NCBI GenBank assembly: GCA_021810735.1 | Contig: JAJZIF010000198.1 | Span: 1 to 7,123, forward strand | Direction: 5' to 3' | DNA: 7,123 bases | Source: Acidobacteriota bacterium | GTDB taxonomy: Bacteria > Acidobacteriota > Terriglobia > Terriglobales > Acidobacteriaceae | Shown here: in pieces, positions 1 to 6,214 of the stretch | How positions within the stretch are numbered: the stretch's first letter is position 1 | How the letters are laid out: each line of letters starts with the position of its first letter | The notes under the pieces: model-generated | The model's database searches: none | The model's input: the letters and a program-made list of their open reading frames with translations, nothing else | What the model was told of the DNA's origin: nothing | Made by a program: the position numbers and the translations under genes

Positions 1-321
1 ACCTTCTTGCGGGAGGCAGTACGCGAACTTCGCCTAAGTCGGGCAACCGTGTATCCGGAGCGAGTGGAAAATTTGCCCGAGTGCTTCAGCTTCGATCTGG
101 TCGCGCTTCGCGCCGTCGACAAAATGGCGGACGCACTGAAAGCCGCGCTGCCTCGCGTTCATTCGCAGCAGACAGGGCGAAAGGGTTGGTGCCTGGTTCT
201 GACTTCGCTGCCAGAAGTGGAGCGGGTCCGCGACCTTCTACCAGCAATCGACTGGCTACCGCCGGAAGCGGTTCCGACAACGAATCAACGGATCCTTCTG
301 CTGGGTCATCGCAGCCGATGA
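1..321 (+). CDS. rsmG: 16S rRNA (guanine-N7) methyltransferase RsmG, C-terminal part (5' end outside window)
   Basis: This is the last 106 codons of a gene that begins before the window; the frame is open from base 1 to a TGA at 319-321. RsmG (GidB) methylates N7 of G527 in 16S rRNA using S-adenosylmethionine, in the cytoplasm. The visible part fits the second half of the Rossmann-type methyltransferase fold. It starts with TFLREAVRELRLSRATVYPERVE, the helix, strand and acidic R-x-E element after the SAM site. Then come FDLVALRAVDKM, matching the family's 'FDvvtaRAv' motif, a helix, and a final strand ending in NQRILLLGHR. The SAM-binding glycine-rich loop would lie upstream and cannot be checked. 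The stretch between about residues 53 and 90 is poorly conserved, so the family call rests mainly on the RAV motif and on the position directly upstream of parAB, where rsmG sits in many bacteria. I am fairly sure of the assignment. Confidence 0.8.
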   Translation, partial: TFLREAVRELRLSRATVYPERVENLPECFSFDLVALRAVDKMADALKAALPRVHSQQTGRKGWCLVLTSLPEVERVRDLLPAIDWLPPEAVPTTNQRILLLGHRSR

Positions 322-371
322 ATCGTCCCACTTACTCAGACAGATTCCAAAAACCCCAGGCGAGACTCAAG

Positions 372-387
372 TGTTCCACGTGGAACA
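372..387. promoter_or_regulatory. parS: parS centromere-like site (ParB binding and loading site)
   Basis: TGTTCCACGTGGAACA is a perfect 16-bp palindrome with the CACGTG core of bacterial parS sites. The Bacillus version is TGTTTCACGTGAAACA, and the form with CC/GG at the inner positions is known from Pseudomonas-type chromosomes. ParB family proteins bind this site through their helix-turn-helix domain, and binding starts CTP-dependent clamp closure and spreading. The site lies 50 bp after the rsmG stop and about 230 bp before parA, so it is in cis to its own partition genes. Recognition is by sequence only. Confidence 0.9.
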
Positions 388-423
388 ACCGTCCGATCTC
401 CCATCTTTCAACATTCTTTGGAT

Positions 424-462
424 AAAAGTTTTCCACCGAGACGCCTAGTGGAAAATCTTTTT
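424..462. repeat. Inverted repeat in rsmG-parA gap: paired DnaA-box-like motifs or AT-rich hairpin
   Basis: TTTTCCAC (429-436) and GTGGAAAA (448-455) form a perfect 8-bp inverted repeat around an 11-base spacer. AAAAG (424-428) and CTTTT (457-461) extend it with one unpaired base, and a T-run closes it at 462. There are two readings. Each arm resembles a DnaA box of the TTTTCCACA type, as used by some bacteria, so this could be a pair of divergent initiator boxes near an origin. Alternatively the stem followed by TCTTTTT could end rsmG transcription, although the stem is AT-rich. A similar motif, TCTTCCACA, occurs at 536-544, and AGTGGAAAA occurs at 63-71 inside rsmG. The inverted repeat is certain; its function is not. 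Confidence 0.5.
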
Positions 463-617
463 GCTCGCTTGCGTAATTCGCCTAAACCATACCAAATACA
501 GTGCATACTCCAGGCTGTGGCGTTACCTTCGTAAGTCTTCCACAGATTTGTCCCGGAAATGCACAGCTAACCCAATTGCGCGAAGCCGCTTCGTTCGATA
601 CCCTACCGGCTCAGCCC

Positions 618-1463
618 ATGAGAAAGATTATTGCCGTCGTTAATCAAAAAGGGGGGGTAGGCAAGACCACAACTGCGATCAATCTTTCGGCAGGTTTCGC
701 CCTCGAAGGCGTCCCGTGTATGCTCATCGACTGCGATCCTCAATCGAATTCAACCGGGGGCCTTGGGTTCGCCCGCGATGAAGATCGCTCTTCCATCTAC
801 AACGTCTTGATTGGGGAATCCACGGTCGCAGAGACGGCCCTCGATTCCGGCGTCGAAAACCTGAAGCTGCTTCCAAGCAGCAAACATCTGATTGGCGCCA
901 ATGTCGAGCTGGTGCAGGCCGAAGATCGCGCGTATCGGCTGCAAAAGGCTCTGGCAAAATACGATGGACCGGAGCAGCTCATCGTTCTTGATTGCCCGCC
1001 GGCGCTCGACCTGCTGACCCTGAATGCACTCGTCTCCGCGGATTCCCTTCTGATTCCCATGCAGGCGGAATATTTCGCCCTGGAGGGCGTCAGCGAGCTG
1101 GTTCAAACACTCAACCGTGTTCGGGATGGGTTTCGCCCAGAACTCGCTATCGAGGGTGTTGTCCTGACAATGTACGATGAGCGGACCAACCTGGCGCAGC
1201 AGGTCACGGAGAATCTTCGAGAGTTTTTTGGCGACAAGCTGCTGAAAACGGCAATTCCGCGAAATATTCGGCTGGCAGAAGCGCCCAGCCATGGCAAGCC
1301 GGTCCAGATTTACGAGCCACGCTCTCGCGGCGCCGAAAGCTATATGGAGCTCGCTCGGGAGATTCTGCTGCGCAACAAGATTGAAAGCCCGCGGGAAAAA
1401 GCACGCCGTGATGCCGCCAAGCGATCTCAAGGAGCGAAGGTCCACTTCTGGCCCTATACCTGA
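618..1463 (+). CDS. parA: Chromosome partitioning ATPase ParA (Soj)
   Basis: This 281-residue protein has the length of a chromosomal Soj/ParA without an N-terminal DNA-binding domain. ParA binds DNA non-specifically as an ATP dimer. ParB bound at parS stimulates its ATPase, and the resulting gradient moves the origin region. The sequence shows the deviant Walker A KGGVGKTT (11-18, with the signature Lys11), the A' motif MLIDCDPQ (35-42), Walker B LIVLDCPP (121-128, Asp125), the TMYDERTNLAQQV segment (184-196) and IPRNIRLAEAPSHGKP (213-228), all hallmarks of the family. The tail after about residue 250 is basic (KARRDAAKR) and of unknown role. I chose the ATG at 618 because MRKIIAVVNQKGG is the normal N-terminus. 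No good Shine-Dalgarno precedes it, and in-frame GTG (501) and TTG (576) codons upstream would add residues with no family resemblance. parB follows after 107 bp, so the two are probably co-transcribed. Confidence 0.97.
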   Translation: MRKIIAVVNQKGGVGKTTTAINLSAGFALEGVPCMLIDCDPQSNSTGGLGFARDEDRSSIYNVLIGESTVAETALDSGVENLKLLPSSKHLIGANVELVQAEDRAYRLQKALAKYDGPEQLIVLDCPPALDLLTLNALVSADSLLIPMQAEYFALEGVSELVQTLNRVRDGFRPELAIEGVVLTMYDERTNLAQQVTENLREFFGDKLLKTAIPRNIRLAEAPSHGKPVQIYEPRSRGAESYMELAREILLRNKIESPREKARRDAAKRSQGAKVHFWPYT

Positions 1464-1555
1464 TTCGCTTGATTTTTGGCCTGTGTTAGCCGGACGACAG
1501 CAATGTGCCCTCAAGCAATGTATCCGCTGAGTTCTGATGGAATGGATTTCCGTAT

Positions 1556-1561
1556 GGAGAG
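1556..1561 (+). promoter_or_regulatory. Ribosome binding site of parB
   Basis: GGAGAG lies 9 bases before the ATG at 1571. It is a good Shine-Dalgarno match and supports that start over later methionines. Confidence 0.75.
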
Positions 1562-1570
1562 TTTCGCCGT

Positions 1571-2554
1571 ATGTCTCGAATAGAAATAAAAAGTCCAGGT
1601 AAAATTGAGGTTCCCAAGCGCCGCGCCCTCGGCAAAGGCTTGGAATCGCTTCTGTCCACGCATGCCCCGGTAGAAAGTGGTTCGCGCGAACAAGCGTTGG
1701 CGGCAAGGACGACCCCGGATAACGGCGAGGCCCCCCTTGTCTCGCATCCGGGTGGCACGCCCCGCGACATTCCTGTCACTCAGATCGACGCCAACCCATA
1801 CCAGACCCGAATGCGCGTCGATCCGCAAAAGCTGGACGAACTGGCTCGATCGATCACGGCCAGCGGCGTCGTCCAGCCGATTATCGTGCGCCCGCTTCCC
1901 AATGGCCGTTTCCAACTGATTGCCGGCGAACGTCGCTGGCGCGCTTCAGAAAAGGCCGGAAAGACCACCGTACCTGCCATCCTGCGCCAGGTTTCCGACG
2001 AGCAGGCCATGGAAATGACTATCGTCGAAAATCTCCAGCGCGCCGATCTGAACCCGATGGAACAGGCGCGCGCCTATGACCGACTTAGCCGGGACTTCAA
2101 AATGACGCAGGAGCAGGTGGCCCAGCGGACAGGGAAGGATCGCGCGACGGTGGCCAATTTTCTCCGTCTCCTGCGTCTTCCAGCTGAGGTCCAAGGGAAG
2201 GTGGAATCGGGCGACCTAAGCTTTGGTCATGCTCGCGCGCTGCTGGCGCTGGATTCCGCTGAGAGAATCTTGAAAGCCATGGGCAAGGTAACGGCATTGG
2301 CGATGTCGGTTCGGCAAACCGAGACCTACGTGCAAGGCCTGCTGAATCCGGAAAAGAAACAGCAGGATGGCGAATATAAAGCGAATGTCCATCCGCTCGA
2401 TCCTAATGTCCGCGAAGCTCAGGAACGGTTGCAACGCCAGCTTGGACTTAAGGTTCGCATCGAGGACAAGCAAGGCAGGGGTCGAGTCGTGATTGAATAC
2501 TCGGGTCTGGAAGACTTCGATGCCCTCTTAACGGCCTTGGGCGCGGCCATATAG
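1571..2554 (+). CDS. parB: Chromosome partitioning protein ParB (Spo0J family), parS-binding CTPase clamp
   Basis: This 327-residue protein has the full chromosomal ParB layout. An N-terminal basic peptide RRALGKGLESLL (17-28) matches the LGxGLxxLL element that contacts and stimulates ParA. After a variable linker (29-64), the ParB/Srx domain begins with IPVTQIDANPYQTR (67-80). It carries the CTP-binding motifs, GERRWRA (119-125) and ENLQRADLNPMEQA (153-166), both intact. A helix-turn-helix region follows at about 176-203 (MTQEQVAQRTGKDRATVANFLRLLRLP), then SFGHARALLAL (217-227), a charged linker, and a C-terminal dimerisation domain (about 275-327). The start at 1571 has a good ribosome binding site and keeps the ParA-contact peptide. 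Its target is most likely the palindrome at 372-387. Nothing in the sequence suggests truncation. It is the second gene of a likely parA-parB-methyltransferase operon. Confidence 0.97.
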   Translation: MSRIEIKSPGKIEVPKRRALGKGLESLLSTHAPVESGSREQALAARTTPDNGEAPLVSHPGGTPRDIPVTQIDANPYQTRMRVDPQKLDELARSITASGVVQPIIVRPLPNGRFQLIAGERRWRASEKAGKTTVPAILRQVSDEQAMEMTIVENLQRADLNPMEQARAYDRLSRDFKMTQEQVAQRTGKDRATVANFLRLLRLPAEVQGKVESGDLSFGHARALLALDSAERILKAMGKVTALAMSVRQTETYVQGLLNPEKKQQDGEYKANVHPLDPNVREAQERLQRQLGLKVRIEDKQGRGRVVIEYSGLEDFDALLTALGAAI

Positions 2555-2558
2555 GTGG
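2553..2558 (+). promoter_or_regulatory. Ribosome binding site of the ICMT-like gene, overlapping the parB stop
   Basis: AGGTGG overlaps the last two bases of the parB TAG stop and lies 10 bases before the ATG at 2569. It selects that ATG over the TTG at 2560, which would be only one base downstream of the site, and it suggests translational coupling to parB. Confidence 0.65.
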
Positions 2559-2568
2559 CTTGAGTCGC

Positions 2569-3300
2569 ATGAGACCTTCTGAATGGCTGTTTCGCTATCG
2601 CAGGTCGGCGCTGATTCTCATCTTTGTTTGTGGATTTTGGGCGCCGCTCGATCGACTGCAGGGCGCGCATCCGGCGTCTACATGGCTTTGGCTCTCTGGC
2701 GTACTGGCCAGCCAGCGGACTCTTTCAATGGCCACATCCACCGTTCTGGTCATGGGCCTGGCCATTCTGATGGCGTTGCTGGCAGCCTTGCTGCGCACCT
2801 GGGCAGCGGCCTATCTTAGAAGTCCCGCGGTCCAGGACAGCGAACTGCACGCGGAGCGGGTGGTCGCCGATGGCCCCTATCGGTATGTCCGGAATCCTCT
2901 GTATGTGGGGCTGTGGCTGTATACCTTGGCCGTGGCGATTCTGATGCCTCCCAGCGGCGCACTTTTCGTCGTGATTGCCGTGACGGTGCTGATCTTGCTG
3001 CTAATCCGTACCGAAGAACGTAACCTCGCCACAGAACGCGGAGAAGCATACGCCGCGTATGTGCTCATTGTGCCCCGTTTCTTTCCGGCCACTTCGCCCC
3101 GCGTTCCCGCGGGCGCGAACCAGGCACGCTGGATGCAAGCATTTATGGGGGAAGTTCACACATGGGGTGTGGTGGTCACGTATCTGACGTTTGCCGATCG
3201 ATATAACGCGACTATTCTCATTCAAGGCGTATTGATCTCCCTTGGCATTTCCATGATGCTTCGAGCGTTCTTGGGGCCCTCCGTGCCCGACGCTGTATGA
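2569..3300 (+). CDS. Membrane methyltransferase of the isoprenylcysteine carboxyl methyltransferase (ICMT/PEMT) type
   Basis: This 243-residue integral membrane protein probably transfers a methyl group from SAM to a lipid or lipid-linked substrate at the cytoplasmic membrane; the substrate is unknown. Hydrophobic segments lie at about 12-26, 54-78, 112-147 (probably two helices) and 197-236 (probably two). The family signature is DGPYRYVRNPLYVG (101-114), followed by RTEERNLATERGEAYAAYVLIVPRFFP (147-173). The second stretch matches the conserved E-x(n)-G-x-x-Y-x-x-Y-x(n)-P-R-F/W-x-P element, and the two together form the SAM-binding C-terminal half in characterised members. Beyond it, residues 174-243 add a hydrophobic tail that many short bacterial homologues lack. 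Bacteria generally have no CAAX prenylation, so a literal ICMT function is not implied. The gene starts 14 bp after parB with a ribosome binding site overlapping the parB stop, so it is probably co-transcribed with parAB. Nothing in the sequence shows a partition role. Confidence 0.85.
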   Translation: MRPSEWLFRYRRSALILIFVCGFWAPLDRLQGAHPASTWLWLSGVLASQRTLSMATSTVLVMGLAILMALLAALLRTWAAAYLRSPAVQDSELHAERVVADGPYRYVRNPLYVGLWLYTLAVAILMPPSGALFVVIAVTVLILLLIRTEERNLATERGEAYAAYVLIVPRFFPATSPRVPAGANQARWMQAFMGEVHTWGVVVTYLTFADRYNATILIQGVLISLGISMMLRAFLGPSVPDAV

Positions 3301-3390
3301 AGCCGCAGGGGTCGCGAGCAGGACGAAATACTGGATAGCTCAAGGTTGTGATCCGTGAACGGACTTGGAGTTGTCGCTGCAGCAGCATAT

Positions 3391-3417
3391 CGCCACAGGC
3401 TTTCCTCGCCTGTGGCG
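3391..3417. terminator. Perfect 10-bp hairpin, possible terminator of the parAB-methyltransferase transcript
   Basis: CGCCACAGGC (3391-3400) and GCCTGTGGCG (3408-3417) pair perfectly around the 7-base loop TTTCCTC. The hairpin lies 90 bp after the methyltransferase stop. It is GC-rich and stable, but no T-run follows on either strand, so it is not a standard intrinsic terminator. It could be a 3'-end stabiliser, a Rho-associated hairpin or a repeat. Confidence 0.35.
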
Positions 3418-3522
3418 GCAGTTCTAGACATCGAAATATTGAGGCTGATCTGAAGTGAAATCTGGGTCCCGCCGCCGATTCTAGAGAGTTTCTCCTATTT
3501 GGTATAGAGCGCGACACTGATA

Positions 3523-3600
3523 TTGTCGTCCTGAGCCGAAGGCGAAGGATCTCGCGGGTTGCGCGAACCGCGAGGTCCTTCACTTCGTTCAGGATGACAA
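3523..3600. repeat. MITE/REP-like imperfect inverted repeat of about 78 bp
   Basis: The left arm begins TTGTCGTCCTGAGCCGAAGG at 3523 and ends near 3560. The right arm, read on the other strand from 3600, begins TTGTCATCCTGAACGAAGTG. The arms differ by a few substitutions and one or two single-base gaps and meet at a short centre (GTTGCGCGAAC, about 3558-3568). Short outer complements GTATAG (3502-3507) and CTATAC (3618-3623) may extend it. Sequences of the type 'TGTCATCCTGAGCGAAG...GAAGGACCTCGCGG' are, to my memory, common dispersed repeats in acidobacterial and other soil genomes. No open reading frame is inside, so it would be non-autonomous. As RNA it would fold into one long stem and may also help end transcription between the convergent genes. 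Confidence 0.7.
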
Positions 3601-3644
3601 CCTCTCTTTGCCAATCGCTATACAGCAATTGGAGAACAGCTATA

Positions 3645-3687
3645 GCCAACGGTCCGGTCGGCGGCGCAATACCCCGGACCCGTTGGC
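3645..3687. repeat. Strong hairpin near the 3' end of the GH92 gene
   Basis: GCCAACGGTCCGG (3645-3657) pairs with CCGGACCCGTTGGC (3674-3687), giving 13 base pairs with one bulged C and a 16-base loop. It lies 52 bp beyond the GH92 stop as that gene is read. Neither strand has a T-run after it, so a role as intrinsic terminator is unproven. A shorter inverted pair, GCTATA (3617-3622) and TATAGC (3641-3646), sits directly beside it. Confidence 0.4.
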
Positions 3688-3739
3688 AAACCGTCGCCTC
3701 CCGAAGGTTCATCTCCAGCGGATGCCATACACTCGAAAA

Positions 3740-6214
3740 TTACGGTTGCTCATCGCTCAACGACGGAGGTACGTCCTTTGCCGCCGAACCCCACGAGTGA
3801 TTGGGGTTGGAGCCAAGGTCGAAATGCAATGTGCCACCCTTGGTCATGTCCTGATAGGCAATCCAGTTGCGCTGTTGGGCGTGGCCATTGAGCTTCACGC
3901 TTTGGATATATGGAGTTGATTCTGGGTTTGGAGACGTTTCGATAGTGAATGCCTTGCCGGAATATGGAGCCTTCAGGCGGATGACAACCTTGGAGAAGAC
4001 CGGGCTGACCAGTTCGTAGGCCAGGCTGGATGGGTCGATGGTGTAGATGCCCATCATGGTCATGACTGCCCAGGAAGACATTTCGCCGCAATCGTCGTTG
4101 CCGGGGATGCCATCGGGAGTGTTCGTGTAATTCTCCGCCAAGACACGGCGGACGACACGCTGAGTCTCCCACGGCTTGCCGGAGAAATTGAACTCGAACG
4201 GAGCTTCCAGATCGGTTTCGTTGTACGGGTTGTAACGATTGCCGTACACCTCGGGCTTCTTGTAGTCAAAAAATTTGCCGAGCCGCTGGTTGAAGAGGTC
4301 TGGGCCCATCGCCTGAACCAGCCAGGCCATGTCCGACGGCGCCAGCCACTGGTAATGCCAGCCCGAGCCTTCAACAAAGCCGTGCCCATGGTGTCCATCC
4401 TCAGAAGGGTCAAAGTACTGGACCCACTGGCCGTCCGCATTGCGCGGACGGAAGAAACGGTCCTGCGGGTTGAAGACATTGCGATAGTAGAGCGCGCGCT
4501 GGTATAGCATCTTCGCATCGTCTGTCTTGCCCAGCTTCAATGCCAGACGATAAAGAGAGGTGTAAGCAATAGCGTCCTCTTGAATTTGCGAGACAGAACC
4601 GTAGTCGATTTTGTCGTTGGGGACGTAGTGGATCTTGTTGATCCAGTCGATACCGAGCTCACCTTTGTAGGGGGCGTCGGGCGGAGGAGCTTGCGTCGCA
4701 TCCAGCAGCATGCCCTTCCATGCATTGTCGATATCGAACCCGTGCAGGCCATCCAGCCATGTCGTGGATAAGATGATAGTCAGCGGACTGCCTGCCATCG
4801 AGTTCGCATAGTAGTTGAGTTCGGGCCAGCGGGGTATCCAGCCTCCCTGTTGGTACATCAGCACGACGGATTGCGCCATGTCCTGTGTCCGCTGCGGCTC
4901 AATCAGTGCCAGCAACGGCATTTCGCTGCGGTAGGTGTCCCAGTCAGAGTAATTGACGTAAATCAAATGGCCGGAAGCGACCTGATGAATTTTCTGGTCA
5001 AACCCTATATACCGCCCGTCGGCATCGCTGAAAACGGTGGGCATCAGCAGGCTGTGATACAGGCCGGTGTAAAACACCCTGCGCCTGTCAGGCGTGCCTC
5101 CGGTGACATCGATAGAACCCAGTGCCTCGTTCCATTCTGCATTTGCCTGGCTGCGAACCTGAGAGAAGCTCTTGCCGGCTGCTTCTGTTTGTAGATTGTT
5201 CTCCGCGCCAGCCTGGTCCACGTAGGAAATGGCAATTTTCGCCGTGACGGTCTGCGCATGGTCCGCAGCTGGCCAGCTGGCGTAGGCGCCAATCCATTGG
5301 CCATGGTCGGTTTGGGTTTCGGTGCGGTTGCCATCCGCCAAATTTCCTGAATCGGCAGTTTGAATGCCATTCCATGTTCCGAACTTAGAAAATGGGTGGT
5401 CGAAGGTCATCACAAAATAGACCTTGTAGGTTTGTTCGTGGCCGCAGAAAATATGATTCACGACATAGCCTTCGATTTGCCGATCGCCTACGATGTGTAC
5501 ATTGGAGGCTGCTGTGTCGTTCAGCGTGTGGCTAATGGGAACCAGAATGTTCGCCGGTTTTCCCGCCGGAAATGAAAATTGCGCCAATCCAGTGCGGTTC
5601 GTTGCGGTGAGTTCAGCATTGATGCCCCAGCGCAATAAGTTCACCTGGTAATATCCCGGCGCAGCCGATTCCTGGTCATGGGAATACGGCGACTCGAAAT
5701 CGGTCAACTGCGTCAGGACGGGACCGGTGGTTCCTGTGAAGAACACTTCCCCGTCATTCGGACATCCTGGTCCGCTCATGTGTGTCATGCTGAAGCCCTG
5801 GATCGTGTTCTGGTAATAGTGATAGCCATATCCAAAGCTTTCGGTGTCCGGGCTGAGTTGCACCATGCCGAAGGGTACTGTGGCTCCCGGAAACAGATTG
5901 ATGTTGCCATCCGGCCCGCGGTCGGTGCCTATCAATGGATTGACGCTTATGGATAGCCCTGTTGCGCCTGTGTTTTGTGCGGCCAATCTTCCCGTCAAAA
6001 ACGACAAAAAGCCGAGCAAAACCATGGCCCGCATAGCTAGTCCGACAAAATTCGCTCCATGACGAATAGCGAAGGGCGGTACTCGGGAGAAGTTGGGCCG
6101 CTTTGCGAGAACTTGAACTTCGGCTGGCGTAGTGTGCGCCTGCGCGGGTGTGTTCCGAACCAGTTTGCAGATCGATAAATTATCAATATGAAACGAACCA
6201 CCTCTGTTTGACAT
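3740..6214 (-). CDS. Secreted GH92 family exo-alpha-mannosidase, complete copy
   Basis: This protein of 824 residues (from the ATG at 6214) belongs to glycoside hydrolase family 92: calcium-dependent, inverting exo-enzymes that release mannose from alpha-mannosides such as N-glycans or yeast-type mannan. The N-terminal beta-sandwich domain shows NPLIGT (92-97), FPGATVPFGMVQLSPDT (108-124) and GFSMTHMSGPGC (140-151). The (alpha/alpha)6 catalytic domain shows YVNYSDWDTYRSEMPL (419-434), GFVEGSGWHYQW (612-623, carrying the probable acid Glu615) and GIPGNDDCGEMSSW (702-715, with the aspartate pair expected for base and calcium site). Residue roles are mapped from the family, not proven here. A short signal peptide, MRAMVLLGFLSFLTGRLAAQ, occupies residues 61-80, so export is likely. 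The 6214 start has a strong ribosome binding site but puts 60 residues before the signal. The ATG at 6034 gives a conventional 764-residue preprotein but has no close ribosome binding site. The neighbouring upstream gene is a close paralogue. Confidence 0.93.
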   Translation of the reverse strand: MSNRGGSFHIDNLSICKLVRNTPAQAHTTPAEVQVLAKRPNFSRVPPFAIRHGANFVGLAMRAMVLLGFLSFLTGRLAAQNTGATGLSISVNPLIGTDRGPDGNINLFPGATVPFGMVQLSPDTESFGYGYHYYQNTIQGFSMTHMSGPGCPNDGEVFFTGTTGPVLTQLTDFESPYSHDQESAAPGYYQVNLLRWGINAELTATNRTGLAQFSFPAGKPANILVPISHTLNDTAASNVHIVGDRQIEGYVVNHIFCGHEQTYKVYFVMTFDHPFSKFGTWNGIQTADSGNLADGNRTETQTDHGQWIGAYASWPAADHAQTVTAKIAISYVDQAGAENNLQTEAAGKSFSQVRSQANAEWNEALGSIDVTGGTPDRRRVFYTGLYHSLLMPTVFSDADGRYIGFDQKIHQVASGHLIYVNYSDWDTYRSEMPLLALIEPQRTQDMAQSVVLMYQQGGWIPRWPELNYYANSMAGSPLTIILSTTWLDGLHGFDIDNAWKGMLLDATQAPPPDAPYKGELGIDWINKIHYVPNDKIDYGSVSQIQEDAIAYTSLYRLALKLGKTDDAKMLYQRALYYRNVFNPQDRFFRPRNADGQWVQYFDPSEDGHHGHGFVEGSGWHYQWLAPSDMAWLVQAMGPDLFNQRLGKFFDYKKPEVYGNRYNPYNETDLEAPFEFNFSGKPWETQRVVRRVLAENYTNTPDGIPGNDDCGEMSSWAVMTMMGIYTIDPSSLAYELVSPVFSKVVIRLKAPYSGKAFTIETSPNPESTPYIQSVKLNGHAQQRNWIAYQDMTKGGTLHFDLGSNPNHSWGSAAKDVPPSLSDEQP

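Larger units (their letters stand above)
322..617. other. rsmG-parA intergenic control region
   Basis: This gap of 296 bp has no convincing gene. It holds the parS palindrome, the TTTTCCAC/GTGGAAAA inverted repeat and one further DnaA-box-like motif at 536-544. The parA promoter should lie here, but I could not find a well-spaced -35/-10 pair. The region around 485-500 (AAACCATACCAAATACA) is AT-rich and is only a possible -10 zone. A reading frame open from a GTG at 501 joins parA in frame, but it is probably not translated (see parA). Confidence 0.6.
3301..3739. other. Convergent intergenic region without genes, containing repeats and hairpins
   Basis: These 439 bp separate the + strand methyltransferase gene from the - strand GH92 gene, so both neighbours end here. 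I find no credible coding sequence: the open frames across it (for example on the - strand from 3712) show no protein-like motifs and run through the inverted repeats. It contains a perfect hairpin (3391-3417), a long imperfect inverted repeat (3523-3600) and a second hairpin (3645-3687). Transcription from both sides probably ends here. Confidence 0.7.

Noticed and set aside
750..1706. Long - strand open frame (318 codons) opposite parA
   Set aside because: It lies antisense to the clearly conserved parA gene and runs into parB, its translation shows no domain pattern, and it is explained by the GC-rich codon pattern of the + strand gene.
2560..2568. TTG start for the methyltransferase gene
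   Set aside because: It is one base after the AGGTGG site, too close for initiation; the ATG at 2569 has proper spacing.
3218..3712. - strand open frame of 164 codons across the methyltransferase end and the intergenic region
   Set aside because: It crosses the end of a real gene, the hairpin and the inverted repeat, and has no protein-like motifs.
3301..3739. CRISPR array or small RNA gene in the structured intergenic region
   Set aside because: The repeats are inverted, not regularly spaced direct repeats, and no promoter-plus-terminator arrangement of a small RNA could be shown.
4060..4518. - strand frame of 152 codons inside the GH92 gene
   Set aside because: It is a shadow frame of the well-supported GH92 coding sequence, rich in Arg, Ser and Thr, with no family motif.
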